From NCBI GenBank assembly GCA_025084515.1, contig JAJAGP010000173.1:248001-312000 (forward strand): DNA of 64,000 nt, given 5' to 3'. Numbering within the stretch: position 1 is the stretch's first letter; each line of letters opens with the position of its first letter. Under the pieces are notes generated by a model, which saw only the letters and a program-made list of their open reading frames with translations, was not told the origin of the DNA and searched no databases. This document shows positions 1 through 9,981 of the stretch, one piece after another. The position numbers and the translations under genes were made by a program. This DNA comes from Ancistrus triradiatus. Lineage: Eukaryota > Chordata > Actinopteri > Siluriformes > Loricariidae.

Positions 1-176
1 ATATGCGAAAACATCCAAGATCCGAATACTACAATTAATTTATAAATATATATATTTTAAATACAAAACTATAACTTCACAGACCTTTAGTAACTCAACA
101 GCACTTTACTACACTGCTAAATAGTAAGCATTTGCCTGGGGCAGAACTGAGGAGAGCTGAACAAATACAAGCGGGC

Positions 177-298
177 TTATGTGTGATCATTCGTATGAGA
201 GAAGTCATAACGGATTGCTGCGTAATTGGCTTCATTCACCTCTGTTAAGCCTAGTGCAGTCATGATCAGCGTTAAAGTTTCATCAAGCAGCTTCCACT
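177..298 (-). CDS. candidate terminal exon of an unidentified gene
   Basis: On the minus strand a frame of about 40 codons reads WKLLDETLTLIMTALGL, then TEVNEANYAAIRYDF, then SHTNDHT and a TAA. It looks protein-like. It follows a T-rich tract and a possible (weak) AAAG acceptor near 299. The frame stays open further up to about 360. I do not recognise the protein. It could be the last exon of a gene lying between here and the 3' end of ccdc69, on the same strand, or an old transposon remnant. Confidence 0.3.
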
Positions 299-668
299 TT
301 ACATCAGGTGAGTTATAGCCCAGGTGTTTAAAAAAACAATAGCATGTGTACCAAAGGTGTGTTCAGATCAAATATAACAGAGAGACTATAATTCTATAAT
401 CTGACTCATAACTAAATATACCACAGACTAATCGCTTCCACTCAACCTCATCCAGAGAACATTTGGAGAAATAGTTTTACAAAATTATTTGAATCAAGTA
501 TAATGTTTTAACTGATTTTTCCCCCATTCTCTTCTAAGTTGAAAATGTCCAATGTTTCCCCAAACAAAATTAGGACAGGTGTGGGCCACCCCAAAACCCA
601 AAAACTGTTTTTTTTCACCAGTACACTTCTTCCACGAGAATTAATCCATATGGAGTAATGGACTAAGC
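299..668. other. no gene recognised
   Basis: AT-rich single-copy-looking sequence between the two candidate exons. A short phrase near 643-662 (ggagtaatggac) recurs at 3739 and 27370 inside Tigger-associated repeat. Confidence 0.4.
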
Positions 669-810
669 TTGCTGTGTTCTTGATGGGCTGATGGAGGCCA
701 TTGTTGCAGCAGGGAGAAGATGATTCTCATCCAACCTTCGTCCCTCAGACACTGGCAGTTGCGTCTGTGTGGCACTGGCCAGCTCAGAGGCACCGCTAAC
801 ACTCTGCTTT
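669..810 (-). CDS. candidate exon, unidentified
   Basis: On the minus strand, after a possible acceptor (AAAAGCAG), a frame of about 47 codons runs SVSGASELASATQTQLPVSE, then a Ser/Thr/Ala-rich tail ending TQQA and TAG. It is open, Ser-rich and similar in style to a protein C-terminus, but I recognise no family. A chance ORF is quite possible. Confidence 0.22.
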
Positions 811-861
811 TGAAATAAGGTTACAAAATTTTAAGTGTCTTTCAACAAAATGCTACAAGGA

Positions 862-1135
862 AGCATGGTGGAGCATGTGGTTAGCTCTGTCATCACAGAG
901 CTCCTCAGGTGGATTGCGCCTGTGTGGAGGTTGCATGTAGGTTTTCCATGCATGTTTTTTCCATGCCAGTTTCCTCCCACATTCAAAGACATGCCTTAGA
1001 GGCGTCGATTGGTCTCTCTAAAGTGTCCCAGTGTGAGTATGTGTGCCCTGTGAAGGATTGATGCCCTGTCAATGGTTGTTTTCTGCCTTGCACCCTGAAC
1101 TGAATTAAGCAGATATGAAAATGAAAGAATGAAAT
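862..1135 (+). repeat. dispersed teleost retroposon, degenerate copy
   Basis: It has the phrases typical of a very common fish repeat: a gcatggtgg...gtggttagc start, 'tttcctcccacattcaaagacatg' split by small changes, 'gccctgtcaatgg' and a gaatgaaa end. Other copies here are at 1331, 7310, 25334, 27540 and 57478. Confidence 0.6.
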
Positions 1136-1330
1136 ATTATCCAATCATGTTCCTTGCAGATTTTTTTGCTTCTCTAAACGTCCTCCACACGATGAGGACT
1201 TCTTGTTTATTGGGGTATAAAAATGAGGTGGCTTAGTGGCCAAATGCTCTTAATCATATTATTAGAGCAATAAAAGGTAAATAATCTATAAGTTTAAATC
1301 ATTACAAGTAACATGCATTACGTATTTTGG

Positions 1331-1573
1331 GCGGCATGGTGGCTCGGTGGGTAGCACCATCACCTCACAGCAAGAAGGTCCTGGGTTTGATCCTAGGGTC
1401 TAGTGGGCTGGGCTGTGTCCATGTGAGTTTACTTTGGGTACTCCTGTTTCCTCCCACAGTCCAAAGGGATGAATTAGGTTAATTGATTACTCTAAACTGG
1501 CCCGTCTTGCGAGTGTATATGTGACTAGTATTGATGGCCATTGACGCTGATTGTGAAGTTAAATAAACCAAAA
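1331..1573 (+). repeat. dispersed teleost retroposon, near full-length copy
   Basis: It starts ggcggcatggtggctcgg and includes 'cacctcacagcaagaagg', 'tttcctcccacagtcc' and 'ttaggttaattga'. It ends in an A-rich tail (aaataaacc plus a run of A), which indicates retroposition. Confidence 0.7.
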
Positions 1574-1582
1574 AAAAAAAAG

Positions 1583-3300
1583 CCAAATAGCTCAATGCAC
1601 CCTCTAGAGGGTGCGCCTTCCACTATGGGAACCACTGCACTAAAGTGTTGAGCTAGTTCCGGTGTGAACTACAGCACGTCATTTTCGTCTCACAAGCATG
1701 GACAGTTTCTGGCCTCGGGTATGACCATCTGAGTCTGAGGAAGTTTAGGGAGTGGCTATTCGTGGTACAAGGACTGAGAGTTTCTGGTCCTGGCTGTGTT
1801 CCTTCCATCTCATTTGGTTCTAATTTAGATCTAGAACAGGCGTGCCAATCTGCTAGTCTATACCAGTGCTCATCAAGGTAACCACAGACAAACCAAATCG
1901 CTTCATACATGTGGAGTCTAATGTTCCTAATGTGATGGTAACAGTATAGTACCTGAATCAACACTAAAACAACCCACACAAAAACACCATCAGAATGGTC
2001 ATGTAAGCTTTTCACAATGTACAGAAAAAATGTTGCTGGTAAGACTTTTAAAGTGTTGTTATGATTGATCATGGTGGCATGTGCTCTGGTTTTAGTTTGA
2101 TATACTATTTTACAGAGAGCAGCACATTATTTTTACATTGATATTTAAAGTATGATGATGAATTAAATATATAGAAACATAACTAACTGTTTTGTGATAT
2201 AAATTAGTGAAGTATTGCATCGCCCCCCGCTGTGCTGTAAATTAAATATTAAATTCACCTGGAATAAACAACTGAATGAAGAGCTGAACTGTTAGACACC
2301 CTTAGCGAGTCTGAGACCTGTTGGAAAGGTATCAAAGCGGCAACGGTACTTAATTCATCCACCTCTTTCCTGTTAGAAGACTATTGGCGTGAAATGTTAA
2401 GTGCAGGTGGGTCAGGACCTCTATTTGCCAAAAAGGGGTTGTAACAGGACGCTGTGTTGACTGCAGGTCTGCGAGCATGTTGTGCTGCCTTCATATCCTT
2501 TCAAGTGCTTCTTTTCGGGCTATGGAGATCCTCCCAGGTGGCTGCTAAATGCTCTGGGAACTGTGTGACATCACTACAGGGGACTGACCTGCACTTATCC
2601 TGCTGCCTGGGCAGGTATTGTCCAAACATGTCAAACAGCCATAGAGCTAGTGATCCTCTTACATCCGCTCGGCCGTTCCACAAGGGCGCAGATTGAGAAA
2701 AAGGGAGCATGTTCCCCCCACAAAGTGAGCAGAGAGTCTGAGGGGGAAAGGGGCCACGACAGGGCAAACATTACCAATCGGGATGTCAATCACGTATTTC
2801 TTTCTCTTATTTAGCAAGAACAGACCCCCACTAACCATTGTCTCCGTATGGGCCAGAGTGAAAGTGCAGGCTCGAGTAACTTGACTCAGCGCTGAAAGGG
2901 TCACTTGTTAACCAACAACACGAGATCACGGCACCTTGAGGGTGTGAGACCATGTAGCCAAAATAAAGACTTTTATCACCCCAGTATTCAGTGCGTTTCC
3001 TTTCAAATACAGGTGCAGCTGCTCTTATATTCTATTCTAAATGTAACATAACAGACAGAAAATAATGTATAATTTTTTTTTTTCGCTCAGTTAAGTAGCT
3101 AATATAAGAAAAGTGTTAACCAATTCTTTAAAGCAGAGGCACCAGTAGAAATGTTATTCTCTCTGACAGATTAAGGCATTGAGTCTAACCTTGAGCCATT
3201 GTTTCAACCTAAGGTCAGTGCTTAATCTGTAAATGTCCCAGAGCTTGTACTAAGAACAGCAACGAGAACAATTAAGTCTGAGAGACTAAGACTAACAAAG
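1583..3300. other. no gene recognised
   Basis: Mixed sequence with scattered short ORFs on both strands that overlap each other. The GC-richer part (2380-3000) ends in AATAAAG near 2964 and might be an old LTR or transposon end, but no matching second copy is present in the window. Confidence 0.4.
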
Positions 3301-3329
3301 ATTTAGGCCCAGCCTTTACAGATCCTCCC

Positions 3330-3838
3330 CATTTTATGATGGTCCGGTTTACGATATTTTGACTTTACTATGGGAATCCAATAACTCACAAAAATACAAA
3401 AAGTTCAGCAGAATCCGTACTCTGAATTTTGAAATCTTCCCTGTGACAATGGCCATTTTGTTTTTGTTGTTCCGTTTCAATAGATTATTCAATAAAATAC
3501 ATGATTTATTCACCACTTTATTATAAAATAAGCCATGTGTTAATGATTTTTGACCAACTCTAGGTTAATGTAAGTGTTTTAAGGTTTTATGCTTAAGGTC
3601 AGCTAAACTATAATATACTCTGAATTACAGAACACGGCACACAAATTCACTACAGGCACTACATTTCCCATAATGCCCCAGCATCCGTCCAAAAGTTAAC
3701 GCTTTCATGAAGAACCAATTTCTTTCGGTTATTTGCATGGAGTAATGGACATCTGCAAATGTTTTAAAGAAAGTCAGCCACACTGCAGGCAAGGTAATGA
3801 TAGCTCAGTTTTGGCTAGCCACTTATAAAAACACTGCT
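3330..3838 (+). mobile_element. Tigger/pogo-like fragment
   Basis: The section 3490-3590 (cactttattataaaataagc, then ttaatgattttgaccaactctaggttaatg in near form) matches 21610-21690 and 56470-56545. The section 3640-3835 matches 27295-27465. Both belong to the same Tigger-like repeat group; the ends are lost. Confidence 0.55.
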
Positions 3839-4148
3839 CTAAGTGTTAGCATATTTAAACAGAGTCAAATCACATTGCTTTAAACCACACTTAGCTATAC
3901 AAGCTTGTGGCAATTCTAAAGCAATAAAAAGTAAAACACAAATAATGAAGCTTTCAGCTAAAGTAAATGGCGAATCTATTAAAATAAAAAGTAGTAAACA
4001 AAATTATAAACAAGTAATATTCACAATTTATATCTGGCCTATCAGGTGTGATACATATGAGGGAAAACGCTCTGCTATTATTATCACTACTACCCTGTCC
4101 CCTAGTGACCACATAGCATCATTACAGTGATTCTGTGACCTTTAACTA
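3839..4148. other. no gene recognised, AT-rich
   Basis: AT-rich sequence with a 95-codon Lys/Ile-rich frame that shows no domain and no supporting splice signals. Confidence 0.4.
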
Positions 4149-4149
4149 T

Positions 4150-4262
4150 ACAATAACACGTCACCCACTCACCTTCCATGCCCGCCTAATCCCAGTTCAG
4201 GGTTGCAGGGGAGCCTGGGCCTAACCAGCAGCACAGGGCACAAGGCAGGAATCTTTCCTGGT
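4150..4262 (-). repeat. dispersed fish repeat fragment
   Basis: 'cagttcagggttgcagggg', 'agcctgggcctaaccagca' and 'gggcacaaggcaggaa' are phrases of a very common fish interspersed repeat. Orientation is uncertain. Confidence 0.5.
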
Positions 4263-6298
4263 GTCTGTACATGTACATACAACGACACTCACAGAGGTTA
4301 GTCCCCTAGGAGAATAAAAATGACCCAAAAGCTCCCACATTATGAAACTTGCATACAATTTTAAATATATTTGTAGATATAGCCCCTTAGCAGCAAATGT
4401 ATATGAAGTGAATCTCATTCATAGACGTTATATGACTTAACTACTATCCATCTAAAAACAAGAGGTACAGATCAGGCAAAGACACAAGCGGGCCCTAAAT
4501 ACAATACTCATATATGAGAATGCGATCTGATCTGTAACTGCAAAATGTTCACTAACCTGGATGACTGAATTTTTAGGACAGTGTGACATTTGACAGCAGA
4601 AAATTATTTCTCAATGTATTTTTTATTTATTTTCACACAAGGAAATCAGCATCCAACAAATCAAAGTCCATTACTAGCCAGATGACAAAAAGGGCTATTG
4701 GTAAAACCATAACAAAAAGAAATAAACCGAAAGTGGAAGTACTAGTAAAACTTTTTATATCTAATTTTGTTAGCAGACTAAATTTTTTCTTAAATCCAAT
4801 GGATAAATCAAACAACTTTCATTAAGAGAAAACTATTTCTAGTTATACCATTATCTAACTTTACTTTTTAGAACTAAAACAGAAACATAATATTGAAACA
4901 ATCACATAATGAGATCTTAGATGTATTGGCTGTATTGGAGACCTTTTTACTTGCGTATTTTACTAAAGCCGTACAGAGCACCGTTTCAGGGACGTTATGG
5001 GGCAGCAGCGCCTCCCCCAGGTCCTTGTACGTCAAATGTAATTGCATTGTGGATATGAAGAGAGATGGGACGAGAGAAACTGTTGATGGTGTAAACTAGT
5101 AATGCATGTTTGGGGCTAGGGAAAATTTGGCGGGGGCTATAGCCCCCCTAAAACAGGTCCAATGACGTCCATGGCTACAAAGTTTAAGTCCCCATACTGC
5201 GAAGTCTATCAGAAACAAGCAGTTGACATTTACCTGGAGTTAGCACTTTTTTAAATAATACAGTATAACTAGCTCCAGGAGGTTGGAGGCTAGAGTCAGC
5301 TGCTGGAAACAGTTTATGAGGACCCCCGGGCTAGTCCTGCAACGTGAAGTTCGGGTGGTGCACTGTTACTGCCCTGTAGTGGACTGCCTTCCCTTTTAAA
5401 GTAGCACTTTAGCCTGCGCTCAACGGCTTCCGGGACTGCACAGTTCTATCCTGACTGAAAATCACTCCAACCACTTTCACAGCAGCCAATCAATGCCAAA
5501 ACATCCCATTATACCCATGATTTTATATAGGCAATGTTCAAATCCAAGAATATTGAAGAGAAACATGTTGAGTATGCCTGATTTCAGCATCCGACTTCGA
5601 AGGGTGTTCACGTGGTGCCTCCTTGTGGAGTTTTTTTTCCTGATAAAACCTGCTGATAAAGCAGTACTACCTTAAAACCAAACGTTAAATGGTCAGCAAG
5701 ACACCTAAAAAAATGCTAGCTAAAAACAGTTTTACAAAACTGCCATGTAGAATGATTTGACATTTTTGTATTTCATAAATGCCTCTTTCTATGTAGGTAA
5801 TGTTAGCACAAAGCAATAAGGTAGAAGAGTTGGGGGAATGGAAAACTAGCCCGTGTCAGAGTTTCTGGAGACCCCATCATAATGGTGTGCTCATAATTTC
5901 ATAATTGTAGGGCTTACATTGTAACCCCATATATATTTTTTTGTGTAATTAAGTGTTTTAAATAGAAATGATGTGACTTCTGCATTGCAATGACTAATTA
6001 GACCAAACTTTATCACATCACCCAGAAGGCTTTAACCATTTAAATCACGTTTAGGAGATCAGTGACATTTCAATTTACATTTCAATGTAAATACAGCATG
6101 TGGTCCAATCACATCCATTTTCCTTCCAATTCTGACAAGTGAATCTAATTGATAAACTGGCAATGAGAATCTTTAGGATTGCTATTTGCTAGTATGATCA
6201 TTATTTTACACAGAATGTCAATATGCATTGCCATACGCTGCAATGCAGTCATTTTTGGCCTACATCTTGTATTGACGACAGGAATGTTGAACCACTCA
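4263..6298. other. no gene recognised
   Basis: AT-rich, with small unrelated ORFs. A GC palindrome (ggggctatagcccc) is at about 5133-5146, and 5280-5470 is somewhat richer in GC. No element with clear ends was found. Confidence 0.4.
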
Positions 6299-6299
6299 G

Positions 6300-6465
6300 T
6301 CAGCAGATGCCCTTATCCAGAGCGACTTACAACTGACACAATATTACAATCAAAGCAATTATGGGTTAAGGTCCCAACAATGGTAGCTTAGCAGAGGTGG
6401 AATTTGAACCCTGAACCTTTTGGTCAATAGTCCAGTACCTTAACTGCTATGCTACCACAGTTAGG
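6300..6465 (-). mobile_element. tRNA-derived SINE with L2-type tail, degenerate
   Basis: Reverse complement carries the head (tagcatagcagttaaggtac) and the B-box-like ggttcaaattcc, then the tail section 'ctctggataagggcatctg'. It is the reverse of most copies in the window and one of the more diverged. Confidence 0.75.
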
Positions 6466-6689
6466 GTTAGGACTATGTATGGTCGATTCATGTGTGAAAA
6501 CAATTCCTCTTAATTCCAGAATCACTCCTTAATTTGAGCGAGATGAATCTTGGCATTATTGTCCTGGAATATGGCCATCATATCAGAGAAGAACAATCCA
6601 TTGATGTCATGCCATGTCATATCTATTTATATTAAAGCAAAAAGGCACGAGAGGGTGTGCATATATTGTGAATATATCACAGGAAAGAG

Positions 6690-7030
6690 GTGTTGTTAGG
6701 CCCGACGCGAAGCGGAAAGAAAGTTCCGACTGCGTTTCGCTTTTCCGGCGCTTCCAAATCCTAAAGGTGATAAACCTTTGGCTCAGGTGGTCATTAATAG
6801 CTTCATCTTTCAAATTCAATACCAATAGATGAACTAATTATAGCTTTAATTTCGGGAGTCTTTTACTCATTATAACTTGGCTGCTCTTTCAGGCGGGCGT
6901 CTTTACTAGGTTACGTGTGTGCCGCGGATTAATACTTATAGAGCGTCGGTCACAGTGCCGTTATCATCAATAATGTCAGGGCGGAAGACGTCTCTCAGGC
7001 CAATCAGATTGCGGGGTCGGAACTAACTGT
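6690..7030. promoter_or_regulatory. CpG-rich island, possible promoter of an unknown gene
   Basis: CpG is dense here in an otherwise AT-rich area. It contains a GGCCAATCAG CCAAT-type motif at about 6998-7007, a short inverted repeat (gaagcgg...ccggcgcttc) at 6708-6756, and a possible plus-strand donor (AAAG|GTGATA) near 6768. It could drive a transcript either way. The minus direction would point to the candidate exons at 669-810 and 177-298. No coding exon is identified. Confidence 0.3.
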
Positions 7031-7041
7031 GGTATAAAGCA

Positions 7042-7135
7042 CTTTTTTTTTTTTTTTTTTTTTTTTTTACAATGGAGCATTGTCTCAAAGCAACTTTACA
7101 AGTTTAGATATCTACATTTGATTCAGATATCTAAA
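7042..7135 (-). repeat. poly-T tract and LINE 3'-tail fragment
   Basis: A run of about 26 T is followed by acaatggagcattgtctcaa, the reverse of the LINE tail seen at 33780-33830 and 63270-63310. Confidence 0.6.
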
Positions 7136-7309
7136 CCACATGACCTTTTTAACAGTTCTCATCACATTGTGCATGAGAAAATGTTCTTACTTTCAGTATT
7201 AAACAAAGCCATTTATTGCAAGTGATCTCTGACCACATTTTTTTTTGCAAAGTTTCAACAATTTCTCTGACAGTTCAACACTAAACTTCCATGTTTTAAT
7301 AATGGCCTG

Positions 7310-7550
7310 GAGGGCGACACAGCGGCGCATGTGGCTCCAAGATCCCTGTTCTGATCCTGACGCTGGAGTCAGTGTGGAGTCTGCATGTCCTCCCTGTGTC
7401 CACCGGGGTTTACTCCGGGTGCTCCAGTTTCCTCTTACATCCCAAAGACATGCATTAGGTTGAATGGTCACTTAATTGGCCCATGACTAGTGTGTTGATA
7501 TAAGCTTGTGTCTTTCATGAATTTCCATTGACACTGATACAACAAAATAA
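7310..7550 (+). repeat. dispersed teleost retroposon
   Basis: It holds gtgtggagtctgcatgtcct, 'tttactccgggtgctccag', 'cccaaagacatgcattagg' and ends in an A-rich segment (caacaaaataaaac). Same family as 1331-1573. Confidence 0.65.
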
Positions 7551-8512
7551 AACTAATAATAATGTCATGGACAGTTCTTAACTCGTTTCCAGTCTTTTCA
7601 ATCTCCGTAGTTTTTTTTTATTTAACCATTCTCAACCATAGTAATATATTTTCCATGACCAGAGGATGCATCAGGTGCATGGTTGTTTAAGAAATAAGAT
7701 ACACGCAGCATCAGTTAGGGTTCTTTGTTGCCACCAGAAACATTAATCTCTGCAGTAAACGTCCAATCAAATTCTCTCAAGTACTTGCAATTTTGAATCA
7801 AAAATGGGACAGAATAATACTAGTATTTTTTGGGAAAAACAGATTTTGAGAACACAAAGCCCATTAAAAGGCAAATTCCCTCTTTCCATCAGGTCCAGAA
7901 GTTTTAAGGCTAATCCATTATAAAAAAAATATTAAAACAATTGATCCATCACTGGTATAGATTTCAATTTCAGATTTATTTGTATTGACTGGTTAGTGTC
8001 CAAAGATGAGATGGATGAATTTGCATGGCCAGTAGAAAGTACCTCCTAACCTTGATGCTGCTGGCTTTATGGCTGATGGAAGGATGCCATTGGGTAACAG
8101 TGACAGCTATAATCGCCATAAAGAATTAGGGATGGGGGCTGAAAATAGACTACAGCGTTAAATCCAATACCTTTAACAGGGCCAGCTGACATCTATGGAA
8201 GAGAACTCTGATTTGGGTTTCTGAATCTTCAGGCCATGACCTCTGCAGACTATCAAGATTCCAAAGTATTTTCTAGTTGATGGTTGGGTACTACTACCCA
8301 ATGACCCTAAACAACTATATACCACTGACACAACTTTATTTGAGGCTTGCTTTTCTAAATAAAGCCTCTTGCAAAAACAATGGTCAAACTGAAAGTAAAC
8401 AAACATAAAACAGAACTTCCTTCCCATCAACAACCAACCATAAATAGTGATCATGGTTCATCTAAAGCTGTGCTTAATAAAAATGTGTTCTCACAGCTGA
8501 CATTCCCATACA
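7551..8512. other. no gene recognised; distal 3' flank of ccdc69
   Basis: AT-rich sequence. A minus-strand AATAAA hexamer at 8335-8340 is the nearest classic poly(A) signal to the ccdc69 stop codon. Whether it is used cannot be seen. Confidence 0.4.
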
Positions 8513-8995
8513 TAGTACTGTGTGTAAAAGCCTTAGGCCACCATTAGATTTGTTTTAGCAGTTGTATAATGACCATACATTACAGTGTTGAAAATTGGAA
8601 ACCAAAAAATTCAAAATTGGATTTGTCACTACATAATACTCTTTTCCACTGATCTTTGTGAGCACATCTTAGCTTTTTCCTGTAAAAACCCTGCTTCTTG
8701 GTTGCTACCCTTCCAAAAACCATTCTCAATCAAGCTTGTTTGGACTGTAGAAGTGTCCACTTGGCATCCTGATGAAGCTGAAAGATGCTGCTATTGCTCA
8801 AGTCACACTAAATGCTTGCCACTGTAGCCTATACAAGCTCGTATTTTTGTTCAGTGTTTGATACTGCATACAAGTTTCCTATATTATCTGATTGTTTTAT
8901 AATAAAGAGACTGAGAAATAATTATATATAGTACTTATACCATTGTTAAAACAATGGCTTACCTAATCTAACGGTAGCCTAAGACTTATATAGTA
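8513..8995 (-). mobile_element. Tc1-like internally deleted element (MITE-like)
   Basis: The left end (gtactgtgtgtaaaagcctt aggcc) and right end (ggtagcctaagactt) are inverted. It matches 39953-40438 along its length, including the shared internal phrase 'gctattgctcaagt' and 'ccactgtagcctat'. Both carry the same deleted structure, so it was probably spread in this short form. Confidence 0.65.
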
Positions 8996-9806
8996 TATAC
9001 ACAAATCCCTATAGATGACTCAATGAGAAAAAAAACCAGTCATATTTCAATGTGCTCAGTAAGGTCACTTGTGAACTAGTTCAAAAGGTTTAAGCATGCA
9101 ATCAAATTGGTCATATGTGCCAACAACTCAAAAAAGCCCATATATACAAACAAAAATACTGATGTAAAAGTGCCAGTGCATCAAGAAAATAAAAAAAAGT
9201 ATTGCTATAAACTACACTTACAAGTGCTTTGACTAACTTAAGGCAACAATGAAAACTATGATTGTCTTTGGGGGGAGTAAGCATCATTTGGCAAGTTAGT
9301 AGCACAGAATAACCTGTATATAGCATAATATAAAACCATAGACAATACATCATAACAAATCAGAGGCTTGGTAATGCTTCACACAATTTAGAGTTTTCTA
9401 CAAGTCTGACATACCTGCTCCAACTGACCACAGATGTGAGCTGGGATTCCTTATCTTTCAAGCCTCCTCGATATAGGAACCTAAAACCTATACAGTTTAA
9501 AGGCTACATCCACTGTTATTCCCAAATGGAACTCCTCAGTAGGATTAAAATAAAATTTAAAACCCAAATAAAATACAAAAGTCTGTCACATCAGCTTCCA
9601 AAGTCTGACAGTGGTTTATGTATTAAAGAAAACTTAAATTCACAGCAGAAGTCCATAAGTATGGCTTGAGAGCAGTTCTTTGGATTGAAACCAGCAGCAG
9701 GTTCAAACTGAGAGGCACTAGGTGCTTGAATCTCAAGTCTGGAGCTTTTGTCACAAGGCCTCTGTGATTGGTGTCCAGTGTGTGAACTGGCAGAGCGGAT
9801 GCCAGG
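8996..9806 (-). other. ccdc69: ccdc69 3'UTR region
   Basis: No repeat recognised. On the minus strand this follows directly from the ccdc69 stop codon, so it should be 3'UTR. No AATAAA or ATTAAA is seen within it. Confidence 0.5.
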
Positions 9807-9981
9807 TCAGCTCGAAGAAACTTCTGCAGGAAGTCCGGCTGGTATGTGAAAGGAAGAGCAGGAGTCTCTTCTGTGGAGGAGTTTAAAGAGCAGCTCTTCT
9901 TTCTCCTGACAGAGTTTCTGGCTCTGGAGCGACTGCTTCTCCAGCTCCTCATGCAGCTCGTTCTGCTCCTTAGACAGTTGG
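9807..9981 (-). CDS. ccdc69: ccdc69 exon 9 (stop codon)
   Basis: 175 bp. After the split Asn codon come QLSKEQNELHEELEKQ, QEKEELLFKLLHRRD and IPAGLPAEVSSS, then TGA at 9809-9807. The matching human segments are RQLSEDLLLTREALEKE, QEKEELLYRVL and the terminal PTEVS. The acceptor has a long pyrimidine run. A longer frame over the same bases (to 9623) is a shadow. Confidence 0.95.

Noticed and set aside
2454..2767. Overlapping 80-88 codon frames on both strands
   Set aside because: Mutually overlapping frames in a moderately GC-rich patch, without splice signals or domain.
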